Part shown: one piece after another, positions 33,883 to 42,578 of the stretch
Position numbering within the stretch: position 1 is the stretch's first letter
Layout: the number at the start of each line of letters is the position of its first letter
Assembly (NCBI GenBank): GCA_937943625.1
Contig: CALEAD010000040.1
Coordinates: 1-64,000 of the forward strand
DNA length: 64,000 nucleotides
DNA from: an uncultured Anaerolineae bacterium
GTDB lineage: Bacteria > Chloroflexota > Anaerolineae > Promineifilales > Promineifilaceae
Direction: 5' to 3'
Program-made: the position numbers and the translations under genes
Notes under the pieces: model-generated
Seen by the model: only the letters and a program-made list of their open reading frames with translations
What the model was told of the DNA's origin: nothing
Database searches by the model: none

Positions 33883-35196
33883 ATGCGCCCTTTTCTCCTG
33901 ACTCTCTTGCTACTTACGCTGGCCATTTTGCCCCTGCGCGTTCAAGCCGCGCCGCTTGTCCGGTCCGCGCCTACAGTGACGCGCAACGAGGTGCACGTGG
34001 ACTTCCCCAACAGCGTCACCTTCCATCTGGAGCTGGCCGATCCCAGCGCTATTAGCCGCGCTGTACTGGTATATAGTACGCGGCGGTTTGCCTGCCTGGA
34101 CGTGGCCGGTCGCGTGCCGATAGAGCTAAGCGGAAACAGCCTGGAATGGCAGTGGGTGATGACCCGTTCTGGCAACCCGCCCCCCGGCGCAGAGCTGTGG
34201 TGGCAGTGGGAGCTAACGCTGGCAGATGGGCAAACCTTTACTACGCCGCGCCAGACAATGATCATCAGCGATGACCGTTTTAATTGGCGGGTCGTTTCTG
34301 AAGCCGGTATTCACCTGCATTGGTACGCTGGCGAGGATGTGGGACCCATTTTGCTGGCAGCGGCCGTTGCCGGACGGCAAACATTGGAAGAGGAGATGGG
34401 GATCGCGCTGCAAGCAGACGTGCGCTTTTACATTTATGGCAGTTCGCAGGAGATGCGCCGGGCCGTGTTGTACATCCAGGATTGGGCGGGCGGTGTGGCC
34501 TTTAGCGAGTACAATGTCATTCTCATCGGCGTGCCGCCGCGCAGCGTCGCCGATTGGGGCACGCGCACGGTGCGGCACGAGCTGGCGCACCTGGCGTTGG
34601 CACAGTTTGGCCAGAGCTGTGTGGGGGGCCGCCGCCCTACCTGGCTGGAGGAAGGGGTGGCCATGGTGGCAGAGGGGGCGCCCAGCAACCGTGTGCGCAC
34701 CGATTTGCAAACGGCCGTGCACAATGACGCTTTTATGCCCCTGCGCAGCCTAGTTGGCGCCTTCCCGGCGCACGATGCGGCGGCCAGCCTGGCCTACAGC
34801 CAGAGCTACAGCGTGGTGAACTTCTTGCTGGCTGCATACGGCCGTGAGGCGCTGCAAGCGCTGATTTTGCGGCTGGCGGCTGGAGAAGGGGATGATGAGG
34901 CGTTAACGGCCGTGTACGGCTTCAACATGGATGGCCTGGAGAGTAGCTGGCGCGCCTCCCTGGGTCTGCCCCCACGCCAGATTCCGCCTACCCCTACGCC
35001 CCTCACTGCCGCCCTGATCCCCACCATCGCCCCTTCTGGCCTGCCGCAAAGTGTGCCTACGCCCCCGGCTGCGGCGGCGCTCCCGCCAGAAGTTCCTGTC
35101 GCCACTCCTGCCATCTGCGGCCTGGGTCTCATCCCCCTTATTTTGCTGGCAGGAGCAAGCAAACGCAAAACGAAATCTACGCGCCAACCAGTTTAA
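33883..35196 (+). CDS. Peptidase MA-like (gluzincin) membrane-anchored protein
   Basis: This 437-residue protein has a signal peptide (about 1-22). A beta-rich region follows, then a zinc peptidase core with HELAHLAL (about residue 231) and the downstream Glu in WLEEGVAMV (about 256). This is the HExxH...E arrangement of gluzincins and of the Peptidase_MA_2 family. A Pro/Thr linker leads to a C-terminal hydrophobic segment (GLGLIPLILLAG) and a basic tail (KRKTK), a layout like surface-sorting or tail anchors. It is probably an extracellular protease whose substrate is unknown. Confidence 0.75.
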   Translation: MRPFLLTLLLLTLAILPLRVQAAPLVRSAPTVTRNEVHVDFPNSVTFHLELADPSAISRAVLVYSTRRFACLDVAGRVPIELSGNSLEWQWVMTRSGNPPPGAELWWQWELTLADGQTFTTPRQTMIISDDRFNWRVVSEAGIHLHWYAGEDVGPILLAAAVAGRQTLEEEMGIALQADVRFYIYGSSQEMRRAVLYIQDWAGGVAFSEYNVILIGVPPRSVADWGTRTVRHELAHLALAQFGQSCVGGRRPTWLEEGVAMVAEGAPSNRVRTDLQTAVHNDAFMPLRSLVGAFPAHDAAASLAYSQSYSVVNFLLAAYGREALQALILRLAAGEGDDEALTAVYGFNMDGLESSWRASLGLPPRQIPPTPTPLTAALIPTIAPSGLPQSVPTPPAAAALPPEVPVATPAICGLGLIPLILLAGASKRKTKSTRQPV

Positions 35197-35390
35197 CCCA
35201 GGGTTGGTTCACCGCTTGCACCAGACGGGAATCGGTCGTCCACAAATGACAAGGTATTTCATCATAGAACCAGCGTTAAAACCAACTCCTCGTTTCATCT
35301 CGTGTTTCCTACCTCACACTTCCGACAGCAGGCATCCAAAATCATCATCAAGCAGAAATCGTTGTCCTTGAATATATCCTTGTAGAAACG

Positions 35391-35651
35391 ATGACCTTGT
35401 TCAGGGCGCGGGGTTTTTCGTTCATTGACATACAATTTCGTCAAGCCCTAAGCCAAAGCCAGATATTCAAATTGCATTACAGTTCTCCTCAGTTAGAGCA
35501 AGCCTCTTTTGATGTATTTCGCCAATTCAATGATAAAGCGTGGTCATATGCTGACTGCGCAATATTTGCCGCAGCAAAGTTGTTATCCACAAATCAAGTG
35601 TTATCGCTAGACCATCACATCGCGCAAATGGGCTTAGAACGCCTGCCTTAA
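35391..35651 (+). pseudogene. Remnant of a PIN-domain (VapC-like) protein
   Basis: This stretch ends in WSYADCAIFAAAKLLSTNQVLSLDHH, read in two parts. It matches the C-terminal third of PIN-domain toxins, in which S(Y/F)xDC and a later Asp bind metal. The first PIN Asp and the N-terminal half are not intact. Bases 35200-35390 carry pieces in other frames, and no antitoxin gene is visible. It looks like a decayed toxin-antitoxin gene. The start codon is uncertain, and the annotation could equally be a small intact hypothetical gene. Confidence 0.45.
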
Positions 35652-35738
35652 AACATAAATCTGCCAGTTATTCCCCTTTTCATTGCAATTCTTATACGCA
35701 CCAAATCGTTCCCACACTGAGTGAGTAATTAAGATCAT

Positions 35739-35767
35739 TAGACTGACCAGTCGGTCAGGGTTATAAT
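35739..35767 (+). promoter_or_regulatory. Promoter with embedded operator of the TetR gene
   Basis: A -35-like TAGACT (35739-35744) and a perfect -10 TATAAT (35762-35767) are 17 bp apart. The spacer contains the palindrome CTGACCAGTCGGTCAG (35743-35758), typical in size and symmetry of TetR-family operators. A dimer bound here would cover the promoter, so the TetR gene, and the genes read through from it, should be autorepressed. Confidence 0.65.
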
Positions 35768-35826
35768 TTGTCACGGGAATGCAAACGCAATTTCCAATCT
35801 TTAATCTCCTGTCTCAGGAAAATACC

Positions 35827-36432
35827 ATGACACATTTCCGCCCCGACCCCGAAAACACGCGCAGCCGCATTCTGGATGCGGCCCTGGACGTTTTTTCGCG
35901 CAAAGGCTACCACGACACGCGCCTGGACGAAATTGTCAGCGAATCTACGACTTCCAAAGGCTCTATCTATTTCCACTTCCCCAATAAGGAGCAGCTATTT
36001 CTGGCGCTGGTCGATCAGTTTGCCGACCTGCTGGAAAGGCGGGTGACGGAGGCGATTGCTCGGGCGTCTGGTATGGCGCGCGTGCGCCTGGCACTAGAAA
36101 CGGTGATTGCCACCTTTAGCAAGTATCGCCGCCCGGCCAAAATTTTGCTGGTGCAGGCGGTAGGGCTGGGCGCGCCGTTCGAGAATAAGCGCAATGCGGT
36201 GACAGACCATTTTGCGCAAATGATTGCCTGTTATTTGCAAGAGGCGATAGACGCAGGGGAAATAGCGCCGGTGGATGTGGAGGTTGTCTCACATGCCTGG
36301 ATGGGCGCCATTTACAACGTGATTGTTCGCTGGGTGTACACCGGCGAGCCGGAGCTGCCGCGCATCATGGCCGGGCTGCTGCCGCTGCTGCTGCGCAGTG
36401 TGGGCTACGAGGAGAAGATCGGTGAGCAGTAA
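35827..36432 (+). CDS. TetR/AcrR-family transcriptional regulator
   Basis: This 201-residue repressor has the N-terminal TetR helix-turn-helix at about residues 10-56 (RSRILDAALDVFSRKGYHDTR, in parts, then TTSKGSIYFHF). Its alpha-helical ligand-binding domain makes up the rest. The ATG at 35827 is taken because AGGA lies nine bases upstream; an ATG at 35779 is possible. The operator overlaps its own promoter. Since the menaquinone genes follow on the same strand after 116 bp, it may control them. The inducing ligand, perhaps a fatty acyl or quinone-like molecule, is unknown. Confidence 0.82.
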   Translation: MTHFRPDPENTRSRILDAALDVFSRKGYHDTRLDEIVSESTTSKGSIYFHFPNKEQLFLALVDQFADLLERRVTEAIARASGMARVRLALETVIATFSKYRRPAKILLVQAVGLGAPFENKRNAVTDHFAQMIACYLQEAIDAGEIAPVDVEVVSHAWMGAIYNVIVRWVYTGEPELPRIMAGLLPLLLRSVGYEEKIGEQ

Positions 36433-36548
36433 CAGCGCGTGGGGAGCGGAAAACAACATGTGGGAAGCGGTGAGCAACTTGAGCACGCTTCACCCTTTCC
36501 GCGCTACGCTCCTCGCTTCCTGCTTGACGCCTTATGCCGGGGGCCGCA

Positions 36549-37970
36549 ATGATGCCTGAAGTCGTTTCCGTAGCGCAGAAGAAAGCGGTTGGGGCAGCCA
36601 ACGGCCGTTTGCTCAGCTACAGCCAGCCCAGCCCAGGGGTAGACGTGGCCGGATTCTTGCGCCATGCGCGCGGGCAGGCGCGGGTCTATTGGGAAGATGG
36701 GCAGGACCCGGTGGCGTTTGCCGGGTTTGGCGTGGCTGCGGAGTTGTTTGCCTGGGGCAACGGCCGTTTTCTGGACATCCAGCGCCAGGCCCAGGCCCTC
36801 TTCCACGAGGCCGTGCACTATGATAGCGGTCAGCCGCTGGCCGCGCCGCGCCTGATGGGCGGTTTTGCCTTCCGCGACGACTTCGCTCCTGACTATGCCT
36901 GGTCTTCCTTTCACCCCGCCCACTTCATTTTACCCCATTACCAGCTGGCCCAGGTAGATGGCGCCAGCTGGCTGACCATCAACGCCATCCTGCCCCGCGA
37001 CGAAAGCGTGCACGCCAACTTGCCCATGCTGCAAGAGGCATGGCAGGTGCGCTACGAGCTGCTGAAAAACGAGGCCGGAAATCACCAATTGTCAATTGCC
37101 AATCGTCAATCATCAATCCCAAATCCCAAATCTCAAATCCCAAATCTGAATTACCCCATGCCTTACGCCGCCTGGGAAGCCACGCTCCACACCGCTATTG
37201 AGCGTATTCGCGCGGGCGCATTGCAAAAAGTGGTGCTGGCGCGCGTGGCCGAGGCGCGCTTTGCGCACCGGGTAGAGGTAGATAGCGCTCTGACTTATCT
37301 AAATGCGCATTACGCCGGCTGCTACCGCTTCTTGTTTGAGATACGGCCGTTTCATGCTTTCTTTGGCGCCACACCTGAACTATTGGTGCAAACCAGCGGC
37401 CAGCGCATCGAAACCATGGCCCTGGCCGGCTCCATCCGCCGCGGACAGACGCCAGCAGAAGATGCCGCCCTGGCCACGGAACTGTTGCACAGCGCCAAAA
37501 ATCGCCACGAGCAGCAGCTTGTGGTAGCCTCCATTCAACGCCGGCTGCACCATGCCGTCCACAGCCTCCACATCCCTGAGCCAACCATTTACCCTCTCAG
37601 CAACATCCAACACATTCACACCCCCATTGTGGGCGTGCTGCGCGAAGCGACCGGCGTCCTGCCACTGGTGGAGCGGCTGCACCCCACGCCCGCCCTCGGC
37701 GGTTCGCCCCGCCGCGCCGCGCTGGAATTCCTGCGCGCCGCCGAACCGGTGCCGCGCGGCTGGTACGGCGCGCCCATCGGCTGGCTAGACCACACCCTGG
37801 ATGGCACATTCGCCGTGGCCATTCGTTCGGCCGTAACGCAAGAAAGCCGCGCCTGGCTATATGCCGGCGCCGGCATTGTCGCCGACTCTGACCCGCAAAA
37901 GGAGTGGGAAGAGACGGAGCTGAAGTTTCGGCCAATGATGGAAGCGCTGGGAATTGTCAATGGTCAATAG
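36549..37970 (+). CDS. menF: Isochorismate synthase MenF with an in-frame heptamer insert
   Basis: This 473-residue enzyme converts chorismate to isochorismate, the first committed step to menaquinone. The chorismate-binding domain (about 205-473) carries KVVLARV, the FEIRPFHAFFGATPE segment, MALAGSIRRGQ and the C-terminal GWLDHTLDGTFAVAIRS. Residues about 177-198 are encoded by nine or ten heptamers (37079-37150) and form a Ser/Pro/Gln-rich linker between N-terminal and catalytic parts. The last codons (GIVNGQ, stop) come from the left inverted repeat of the next element. Entry to the menaquinone rather than siderophore branch is inferred from menD, menE and menH nearby. Confidence 0.88.
   Translation: MMPEVVSVAQKKAVGAANGRLLSYSQPSPGVDVAGFLRHARGQARVYWEDGQDPVAFAGFGVAAELFAWGNGRFLDIQRQAQALFHEAVHYDSGQPLAAPRLMGGFAFRDDFAPDYAWSSFHPAHFILPHYQLAQVDGASWLTINAILPRDESVHANLPMLQEAWQVRYELLKNEAGNHQLSIANRQSSIPNPKSQIPNLNYPMPYAAWEATLHTAIERIRAGALQKVVLARVAEARFAHRVEVDSALTYLNAHYAGCYRFLFEIRPFHAFFGATPELLVQTSGQRIETMALAGSIRRGQTPAEDAALATELLHSAKNRHEQQLVVASIQRRLHHAVHSLHIPEPTIYPLSNIQHIHTPIVGVLREATGVLPLVERLHPTPALGGSPRRAALEFLRAAEPVPRGWYGAPIGWLDHTLDGTFAVAIRSAVTQESRAWLYAGAGIVADSDPQKEWEETELKFRPMMEALGIVNGQ
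37079..37150. repeat. Heptamer repeat inside menF
   Basis: Nine to ten units can be read: ACCAATT, GTCAATT, GCCAATC, GTCAATC, ATCAATC, CCAAATC, CCAAATC, TCAAATC, CCAAATC. Nine units make 63 bases, a multiple of three, and the frame stays open. Both the CAATYG and the AAATCCC subfamilies occur in this one array. Confidence 0.8.
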
Positions 37971-37990
37971 CCAATAGTCAATTGTCAATG
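37956..37990. repeat. Left terminal inverted repeat of the four-helix-bundle cassette
   Basis: Five heptamers GTCAATG, GTCAATA, GCCAATA, GTCAATT, GTCAATG. The first 20 bases (37956-37975) are the exact reverse complement of 38366-38385. The array overlaps the menF stop codon and abuts the ribosome site GAGGAG of the following gene. Confidence 0.85.
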
Positions 37991-38003
37991 AGAGGAGAAG
38001 ATA

Positions 38004-38363
38004 ATGGCAAAAGGGGATGATATTGAATCAAGATTGATTGAGTTTGCGGTGCGAATCGTGAAGTTGAGCGACAGCTTGTCCAAAACGTATGCCGGACGCC
38101 ATCTGGCGAATCAATTGCTTTGCAGCGGTCCTTCGGCAGCGGCAAATTACGCCGAAGCAAGGGGTGCAGAAAGCAGCAAAGATTTCGTGCATAAGCTGAA
38201 AATTTGCCTGAAGGAATTGAATGAGTCCAGCGTGTGGCTGCGCACTATTGCTAATAGCGACCTGTTAGCTGAAACGCGCATGACAAGCATCATGCAAGAG
38301 TGCAGCAAGCTTACACACATCGTTAACGCCAGCATCAACACGGCAAAAGCAAATGCCCATTGA
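38004..38363 (+). CDS. Four-helix-bundle protein (23S rRNA intervening-sequence/S23 family)
   Basis: This 119-residue protein is a clear member of the four-helix-bundle family first seen in intervening sequences of 23S rRNA. The signatures are ANYAEARGAESSKDFVHKL (residues about 49-67) and ICLKELNESSVWL after it. Relatives pentamerise and include the bAvd accessory protein of diversity-generating retroelements, but the cellular role of most members is unknown. Ribosome site GAGGAG is seven bases upstream. The gene is enclosed by inverted heptamer repeats at 37956-37990 and 38358-38396 and separates menF from menD. No reverse transcriptase is found in the window. Confidence 0.88.
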   Translation: MAKGDDIESRLIEFAVRIVKLSDSLSKTYAGRHLANQLLCSGPSAAANYAEARGAESSKDFVHKLKICLKELNESSVWLRTIANSDLLAETRMTSIMQECSKLTHIVNASINTAKANAH

Positions 38364-38396
38364 CAATTGGCTATTGACCATTGACGATTGACAATT
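38358..38396. repeat. Right terminal inverted repeat of the four-helix-bundle cassette
   Basis: Heptamers ATTGACA, ATTGGCT, ATTGACC, ATTGACG, ATTGACA run from the stop codon of the four-helix-bundle gene to just before the menD ATG. Bases 38366-38385 (ATTGGCTATTGACCATTGAC) match the left repeat perfectly in inverted orientation. The two arms differ by one seven-base unit. Confidence 0.85.
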
Positions 38397-38398
38397 TT

Positions 38399-40206
38399 AT
38401 GAACCCCAACACTCAAACCGCTCGAACTTTTGTTAATGCATTGGCGGCTGCTGGCTTGCGCCGCGTGGTCATTTCGCCGGGGTCGCGCTCCACGCCGCTG
38501 ACGCTGGCCTTTGCCGCGCACGCCAAAATGGAGGTGACGGTGCATCTGGATGAGCGCAGCGCAGGCTTTTTTGCCCTGGGCATGGCGCTGGCTGAGGATG
38601 CGCCAGTGGCGCTGGTGTGCACGTCAGGTACGGCCGTTGCCAACTACCTGCCCGCCATTGTCGAAGCCAACATGAGCCAGGTGCCGCTGCTTATCCTCAC
38701 CGCGGACCGCCCGCCGGAGCTGCGCCACAGTGGCGCCAACCAGACCATTGATCAGATCAAAATTTTCGGCGACCAGGTGCTCTGGAGCGTAGACGCCCCC
38801 CTACCAGAAAAAGAAGCACCGGACATTGTGCTGCGCCACCTGCAAACGGTGGCGACGCGCGCCTATGCCACCGCCAGCGGCCTGCGTAAGGGGCCGGTGC
38901 ACGTGAATTTTCCTTTTCGCAAACCGCTGGAACCGGAAGCCGGGGAATGGAGACTAGAAACTGTACCGGAGGAGCCTGCAAACACCCATTCCCACTCTCC
39001 AATCACGACGCGCCACTCGCCACTCACCATCTCCCACGGCGCCCTCACCCCCACCCGCGCCCTGTTGGGCGAACTGGCAGAGGCCATTAACCGGCACGAG
39101 CGCGGGCTGATTGTGTGCGGGCCGCGCTGCCCTGGCGGAAATTTCCCGGCGGCGGTGGCGGGACTGTCACAGGTTAGCGGTTACCCCATCCTGGCCGACC
39201 CGCTTTCCGGCGTACGCTGGGGGCGGCACGTGCCCGGCACGGCCGTTTCCGGCGCCTACGAAACCTACTTACAGCAAGCCCCTGGCTGGCCGGAGCCAGA
39301 ACTGGTCATTCGCTTTGGCGCTGTGCCCACCAGCAAATGGCTGAACGATTACTTGAGCCGCATCAACCCGGCGCAGCGCATCCACGTGCGCGAAAACGGC
39401 GTCTGGGCCGACGACAGCCACCTGACCACCCGCTTTTTGCAGCTGAACGAGGAGCTGCTCTGCTACGAACTGGCCCACCTGGTGACGCCGCGCATGAGCA
39501 CAGATTGGACGCGACAGGTCATGGCGACGGAAACGGCCGTGTGGCAAACCCTCGACCAGCACCTCTATGACCCCTACTTTGACGCCAGCGTGGTGGCCGA
39601 TACCGTCGCGGCGCTGCCCGACAACGCGCAGCTCTTTATCGGCAACAGCCTGCCCATCCGCCACGTAGACCAATGGGCACGGCCGTCTGCTCGCCACCTG
39701 CGCGTCTTTGGCAATCGCGGCGCTTCCGGCATAGACGGCAACACCTCCACTGCCCTGGGCATAGCTGCCGCTACCCGCCTGCCAACAGTAGCGATTCTTG
39801 GCGACATCACCTTCTTCCACGACCTGAATGGATTGCTGCCTCTCCTCAAGCGCCAAGCGCCAATCGCCAATGGTCAATTGGCAACTTCACCATCGTCTTG
39901 CTCAACAACAACGGCGGCGGCATCTTCCACCGCCTGCCGGTGCGAAACATCGAACCACTGTTCACCGAGTTGTTCATCACCCCGCACGGCCTGGACTTCA
40001 GCGGCGCAACCCAGATGTACGGTCTGGCGCACCTGCGCCCGCAAACCCGCGCCGGGTTCCAGGCCGCCCTAAACGAAAGTCTTCGCAGCAGCACACCCAC
40101 CATCATCGAGGTGCAAACCAACGGCGCCATTGACGACGCCCGCCGCCGCGAACTCAACCAACTACCAACCCCCATTAACCATTCACCATTCACTATTCGC
40201 TATTAA
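38399..40206 (+). pseudogene. menD: menD (SEPHCHC synthase), reading frame broken inside a heptamer repeat
   Basis: MenD joins isochorismate and 2-oxoglutarate with thiamine diphosphate. The N-terminal domain is intact (VISPGSRSTPL, LDERSAGFFALGMA, CTSGTA), and the thiamine-binding GDITFFHDLNGL occurs near residue 480. Translation from 38399 continues to 40072, but after LLKRQ it leaves the MenD frame. The true C-terminus (FTIVLLNNNGGGIFHRLP to the end at 40206) lies in a second frame. The change falls within seven-base units at 39851-39885. It may be a sequencing error, a real inactivation, or rescue by frameshifting. A degenerate repeat around 38985-39030 is translated in frame, and the last 14 residues of the second frame are repeat-derived. 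Confidence 0.75.
39851..39888. repeat. Heptamer repeat at the menD frame change
   Basis: Units CGCCAAG, CGCCAAT, CGCCAAT, GGTCAAT, TGGCAAC follow the codons for LLK and precede FTIVLLNNN in the other frame. Five units are 35 bases, two more than a multiple of three, which is the size of the frame difference. Confidence 0.7.
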
Positions 40207-40210
40207 TTAT
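40168..40210. repeat. Heptamer repeat at the 3' end of menD
   Basis: Units CCATTAA, CCATTCA, CCATTCA, CTATTCG, CTATTAA and TTATTCA encode the last residues of MenD (PINHSPFTIRY) and extend past its stop codon to the ribosome site of the P450 gene. Confidence 0.6.
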
Positions 40211-40224
40211 TCACGAGGTATCCC

Positions 40225-41553
40225 ATGACTCAACCAACTCCTCCATTTCTCTCTGGCGCTAAACCCGGCATCGGGCACGCATTAGAATTCCAAAAAGACC
40301 GCACCCGCCTGATGCTGCGCGGCTTTGGCGAACACGGCAACGTGTTCGCCATCAAGCTGGGCAATCAGAATGTGGCCATCATTATCGGCCCGGAAAATCA
40401 AAAAATCTTCTTCCTGGAAACGGACAAAAAGCTGAGTATTCAGGAGCCATACCGCTTTTTGCGCGCCATGTTTGGCGACGTGCTGTTTTTGGCCCCGCAC
40501 GAGGAGTATTTGCGCCAACGGCCGTTTGTGCAAGAACTATTCAAGCGTGAAAAGATGCTGCAATACATTGATGTGATGCAAGAAGTCATTCAGGCCTGGA
40601 TGGACGGCCTGGGCGACAGCGGCGAGATGGAGTTAAACGAGCAAATCGTGTACCTGGTGCAAGAGGTAGCCGGCAACTGCTTCCTGGGGCGCGATGCCCA
40701 CCGTCAGATTGGCACTGAGTTCTGGAACCTTTACCAAGACTTAAGCAAGGGGCTAGATCCGCTGCTGCCTCCCAACCTGCCCCTGCCCAGATTCATCAAG
40801 CGCGACCGTGCCAAAGCGCGGATGTTGGACATCCTGCGCCCCATCATTGCTGAGCGGCGGCAGCACCCGGAAAAGTATGATGACTTCTTGCAAGACCTGG
40901 TCATGAAGGAAGACCATCACGGCGTACCGATTGAAGATGAGATAGTGCGCAATTTGTTGCTGGGGTTGATGTTTGCCGGGCACGAGACCACATCTGGTCA
41001 GGCCAGCTGGAGTATTATTTTTCTGCTGCAATACCCGGACTACTTGCAGCGGGTGCTGGCGGAATTGGCTGAGGTGGCGCCACGGGGCACGCGCATCACC
41101 CCCAAGGCGATGGTGGAGCTGGAGCACATTGGCTGGCTAACACAGGAGGTGGAACGATTACGGCCGTCGGTAGATTTGCTGCTGCGCGTGGTCAAAGAGG
41201 ACACCCGGTTTGGCGATTATGTGGTGCCCGCTGGCTGGCTGGTGCAGGTGGCGCAAGATGTGGCGCATCGCTTACCGCTCTACTTTGACCGACCGGAGGA
41301 GTTTGACCCCTTGCGCTTTGCTCCTGACCGCGCCGAGGACAAGCAACACCGCTTTACGTTGATCGGCTTTGGCGGCGGCGCGCACAAGTGCCCCGGCATG
41401 AACTTTGCCAATACCGAGATTACACTGATCACGGCGCTGCTGTTCCGCGAGTATGAATTGGAACTGGTGACAAAGGAGCCGTATGTGGTGCATGGAGTGG
41501 GCGCCAGTCATCCCTCGGAAACAATTGTGCGCTATCGGCGCAAAGCTGTGTAA
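40225..41553 (+). CDS. Cytochrome P450 monooxygenase
   Basis: This 442-residue soluble P450 has the I-helix oxygen motif AGHETTS (about 251-257) and the K-helix pattern EVERLRPS. The heme-binding FGGGAHKCPG follows, with the Cys ligand near residue 390. It has no membrane anchor. The overall pattern (FLETDKKLSIQEPYRFLRAM at the N-terminus, in parts) is closest to CYP51/CYP120-like enzymes. P450s insert oxygen into lipids or terpenoids. Its place inside the menaquinone series and next to an SDR suggests oxidation of a quinone, isoprenoid or fatty substrate. That link is an inference from position alone. Confidence 0.9.
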   Translation: MTQPTPPFLSGAKPGIGHALEFQKDRTRLMLRGFGEHGNVFAIKLGNQNVAIIIGPENQKIFFLETDKKLSIQEPYRFLRAMFGDVLFLAPHEEYLRQRPFVQELFKREKMLQYIDVMQEVIQAWMDGLGDSGEMELNEQIVYLVQEVAGNCFLGRDAHRQIGTEFWNLYQDLSKGLDPLLPPNLPLPRFIKRDRAKARMLDILRPIIAERRQHPEKYDDFLQDLVMKEDHHGVPIEDEIVRNLLLGLMFAGHETTSGQASWSIIFLLQYPDYLQRVLAELAEVAPRGTRITPKAMVELEHIGWLTQEVERLRPSVDLLLRVVKEDTRFGDYVVPAGWLVQVAQDVAHRLPLYFDRPEEFDPLRFAPDRAEDKQHRFTLIGFGGGAHKCPGMNFANTEITLITALLFREYELELVTKEPYVVHGVGASHPSETIVRYRRKAV

Positions 41554-41643
41554 AACGTAAAATGTGATTGGAAGACTTTCACGTTTCACACATCATGTTT
41601 TATGACCATTGGCATGACCCCCAAGTTGCTAAGGAAACAAAAG

Positions 41644-42549
41644 ATGAAACAGTTACCTAAAAGCATTTTGTTAACCGGAACGGCCGTTGGCGTGGTAACG
41701 GCCGTGTGGCAATGGCGCAAACAAGCCCAACAAAAACAGCCCGCCGCCAAACCCTTCAACGTGCAATACGGCCCCTGGGCCATCGTCACCGGCGCGGCGC
41801 GCGCCGAGGGGCTGGGCTATGGCTTTGCCCGCCGCCTGGCTGGGCAGCGCATTAATCTCATCCTCGTAGACATATTGGCCGAGGAGCTACACGCCCGCGC
41901 CGCCGAGCTAGAGCAAAAATTCCTGGTAAAGGTCAAGCCAGTCGTGCTAGACCTGGGGCGGCCCGATTTTCTACCAGAACTTCTGGCACACACCGCTGGC
42001 CTGGAAATTGGCCTGCTGGTGTGCAACCACATGGTCACGCCCAAAGAGACCCCCACCATTTTGGACATGGAGCTGGCTACCCACCATGCCATGCTCGATG
42101 TGAACGCCCGCGCCTACACCACCCTCATCCACGCCTACGGGCGGCAAATGGTGGCACAGAGACACGGCGGCATCATCATCGTCTCTTCCCAGGCGGGGCT
42201 GCACGGCACGCCCTATACCGGCGCCTATGCTGCCAACAAGGCATTTCAGCTCATATTGGGCGAATCACTGTGGTACGAGCTGCTGGGCACCAACGTAGAT
42301 GTGCTGGTGCTGACCCCCGGCCTGACGCGCACGCAGGGGAATGCAATGGACAAATATCCCAAAATCATGCTGATGGAGGTAGAGCCAGTAGTGGACGAAA
42401 CGCTGCGCAACCTGGGACGTAAACATCTGGTTATCCCTGGCCTGGTCAACAAGCTGTTCCAATTTGCCGCCACCCACCTGATGACACGCGAGCAGGCCAT
42501 CCGCACAACGGGAGATTTGATGGCTAAGGGGCTGGGGAAAACTGGTTAA
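41644..42549 (+). CDS. Membrane-anchored short-chain dehydrogenase/reductase
   Basis: This 301-residue SDR uses the ATG with AAGGA upstream; an ATG at 41602 would add 14 residues. A short hydrophobic segment (about 5-20) is followed by a basic tract, suggesting membrane attachment. The Rossmann motif is VTGAARAEGLGYG, and the catalytic Ser-Tyr-Lys lies in SSQAG and YAANK. The sequence style resembles 17-beta-hydroxysteroid and very-long-chain 3-oxoacyl reductases. The upstream P450 may make the hydroxyl that this enzyme oxidises. The substrate is unknown. Confidence 0.82.
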   Translation: MKQLPKSILLTGTAVGVVTAVWQWRKQAQQKQPAAKPFNVQYGPWAIVTGAARAEGLGYGFARRLAGQRINLILVDILAEELHARAAELEQKFLVKVKPVVLDLGRPDFLPELLAHTAGLEIGLLVCNHMVTPKETPTILDMELATHHAMLDVNARAYTTLIHAYGRQMVAQRHGGIIIVSSQAGLHGTPYTGAYAANKAFQLILGESLWYELLGTNVDVLVLTPGLTRTQGNAMDKYPKIMLMEVEPVVDETLRNLGRKHLVIPGLVNKLFQFAATHLMTREQAIRTTGDLMAKGLGKTG

Positions 42550-42578
42550 TTCTGGAATGGTAAACGGTTACTGTGGTG

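Noticed and set aside
37079..37150. Possible CRISPR array in menF
   Set aside because: Units are seven bases with no spacers and lie in an open coding frame. No cas genes are present.
38004..38363. Diversity-generating retroelement accessory gene
   Set aside because: The fold family fits, but there is no reverse transcriptase, template repeat or variable repeat in the window.
41565..41590. parS-like TTTCACGTTTCAC
   Set aside because: It lacks the symmetric CACGTG centre and arms of parS.
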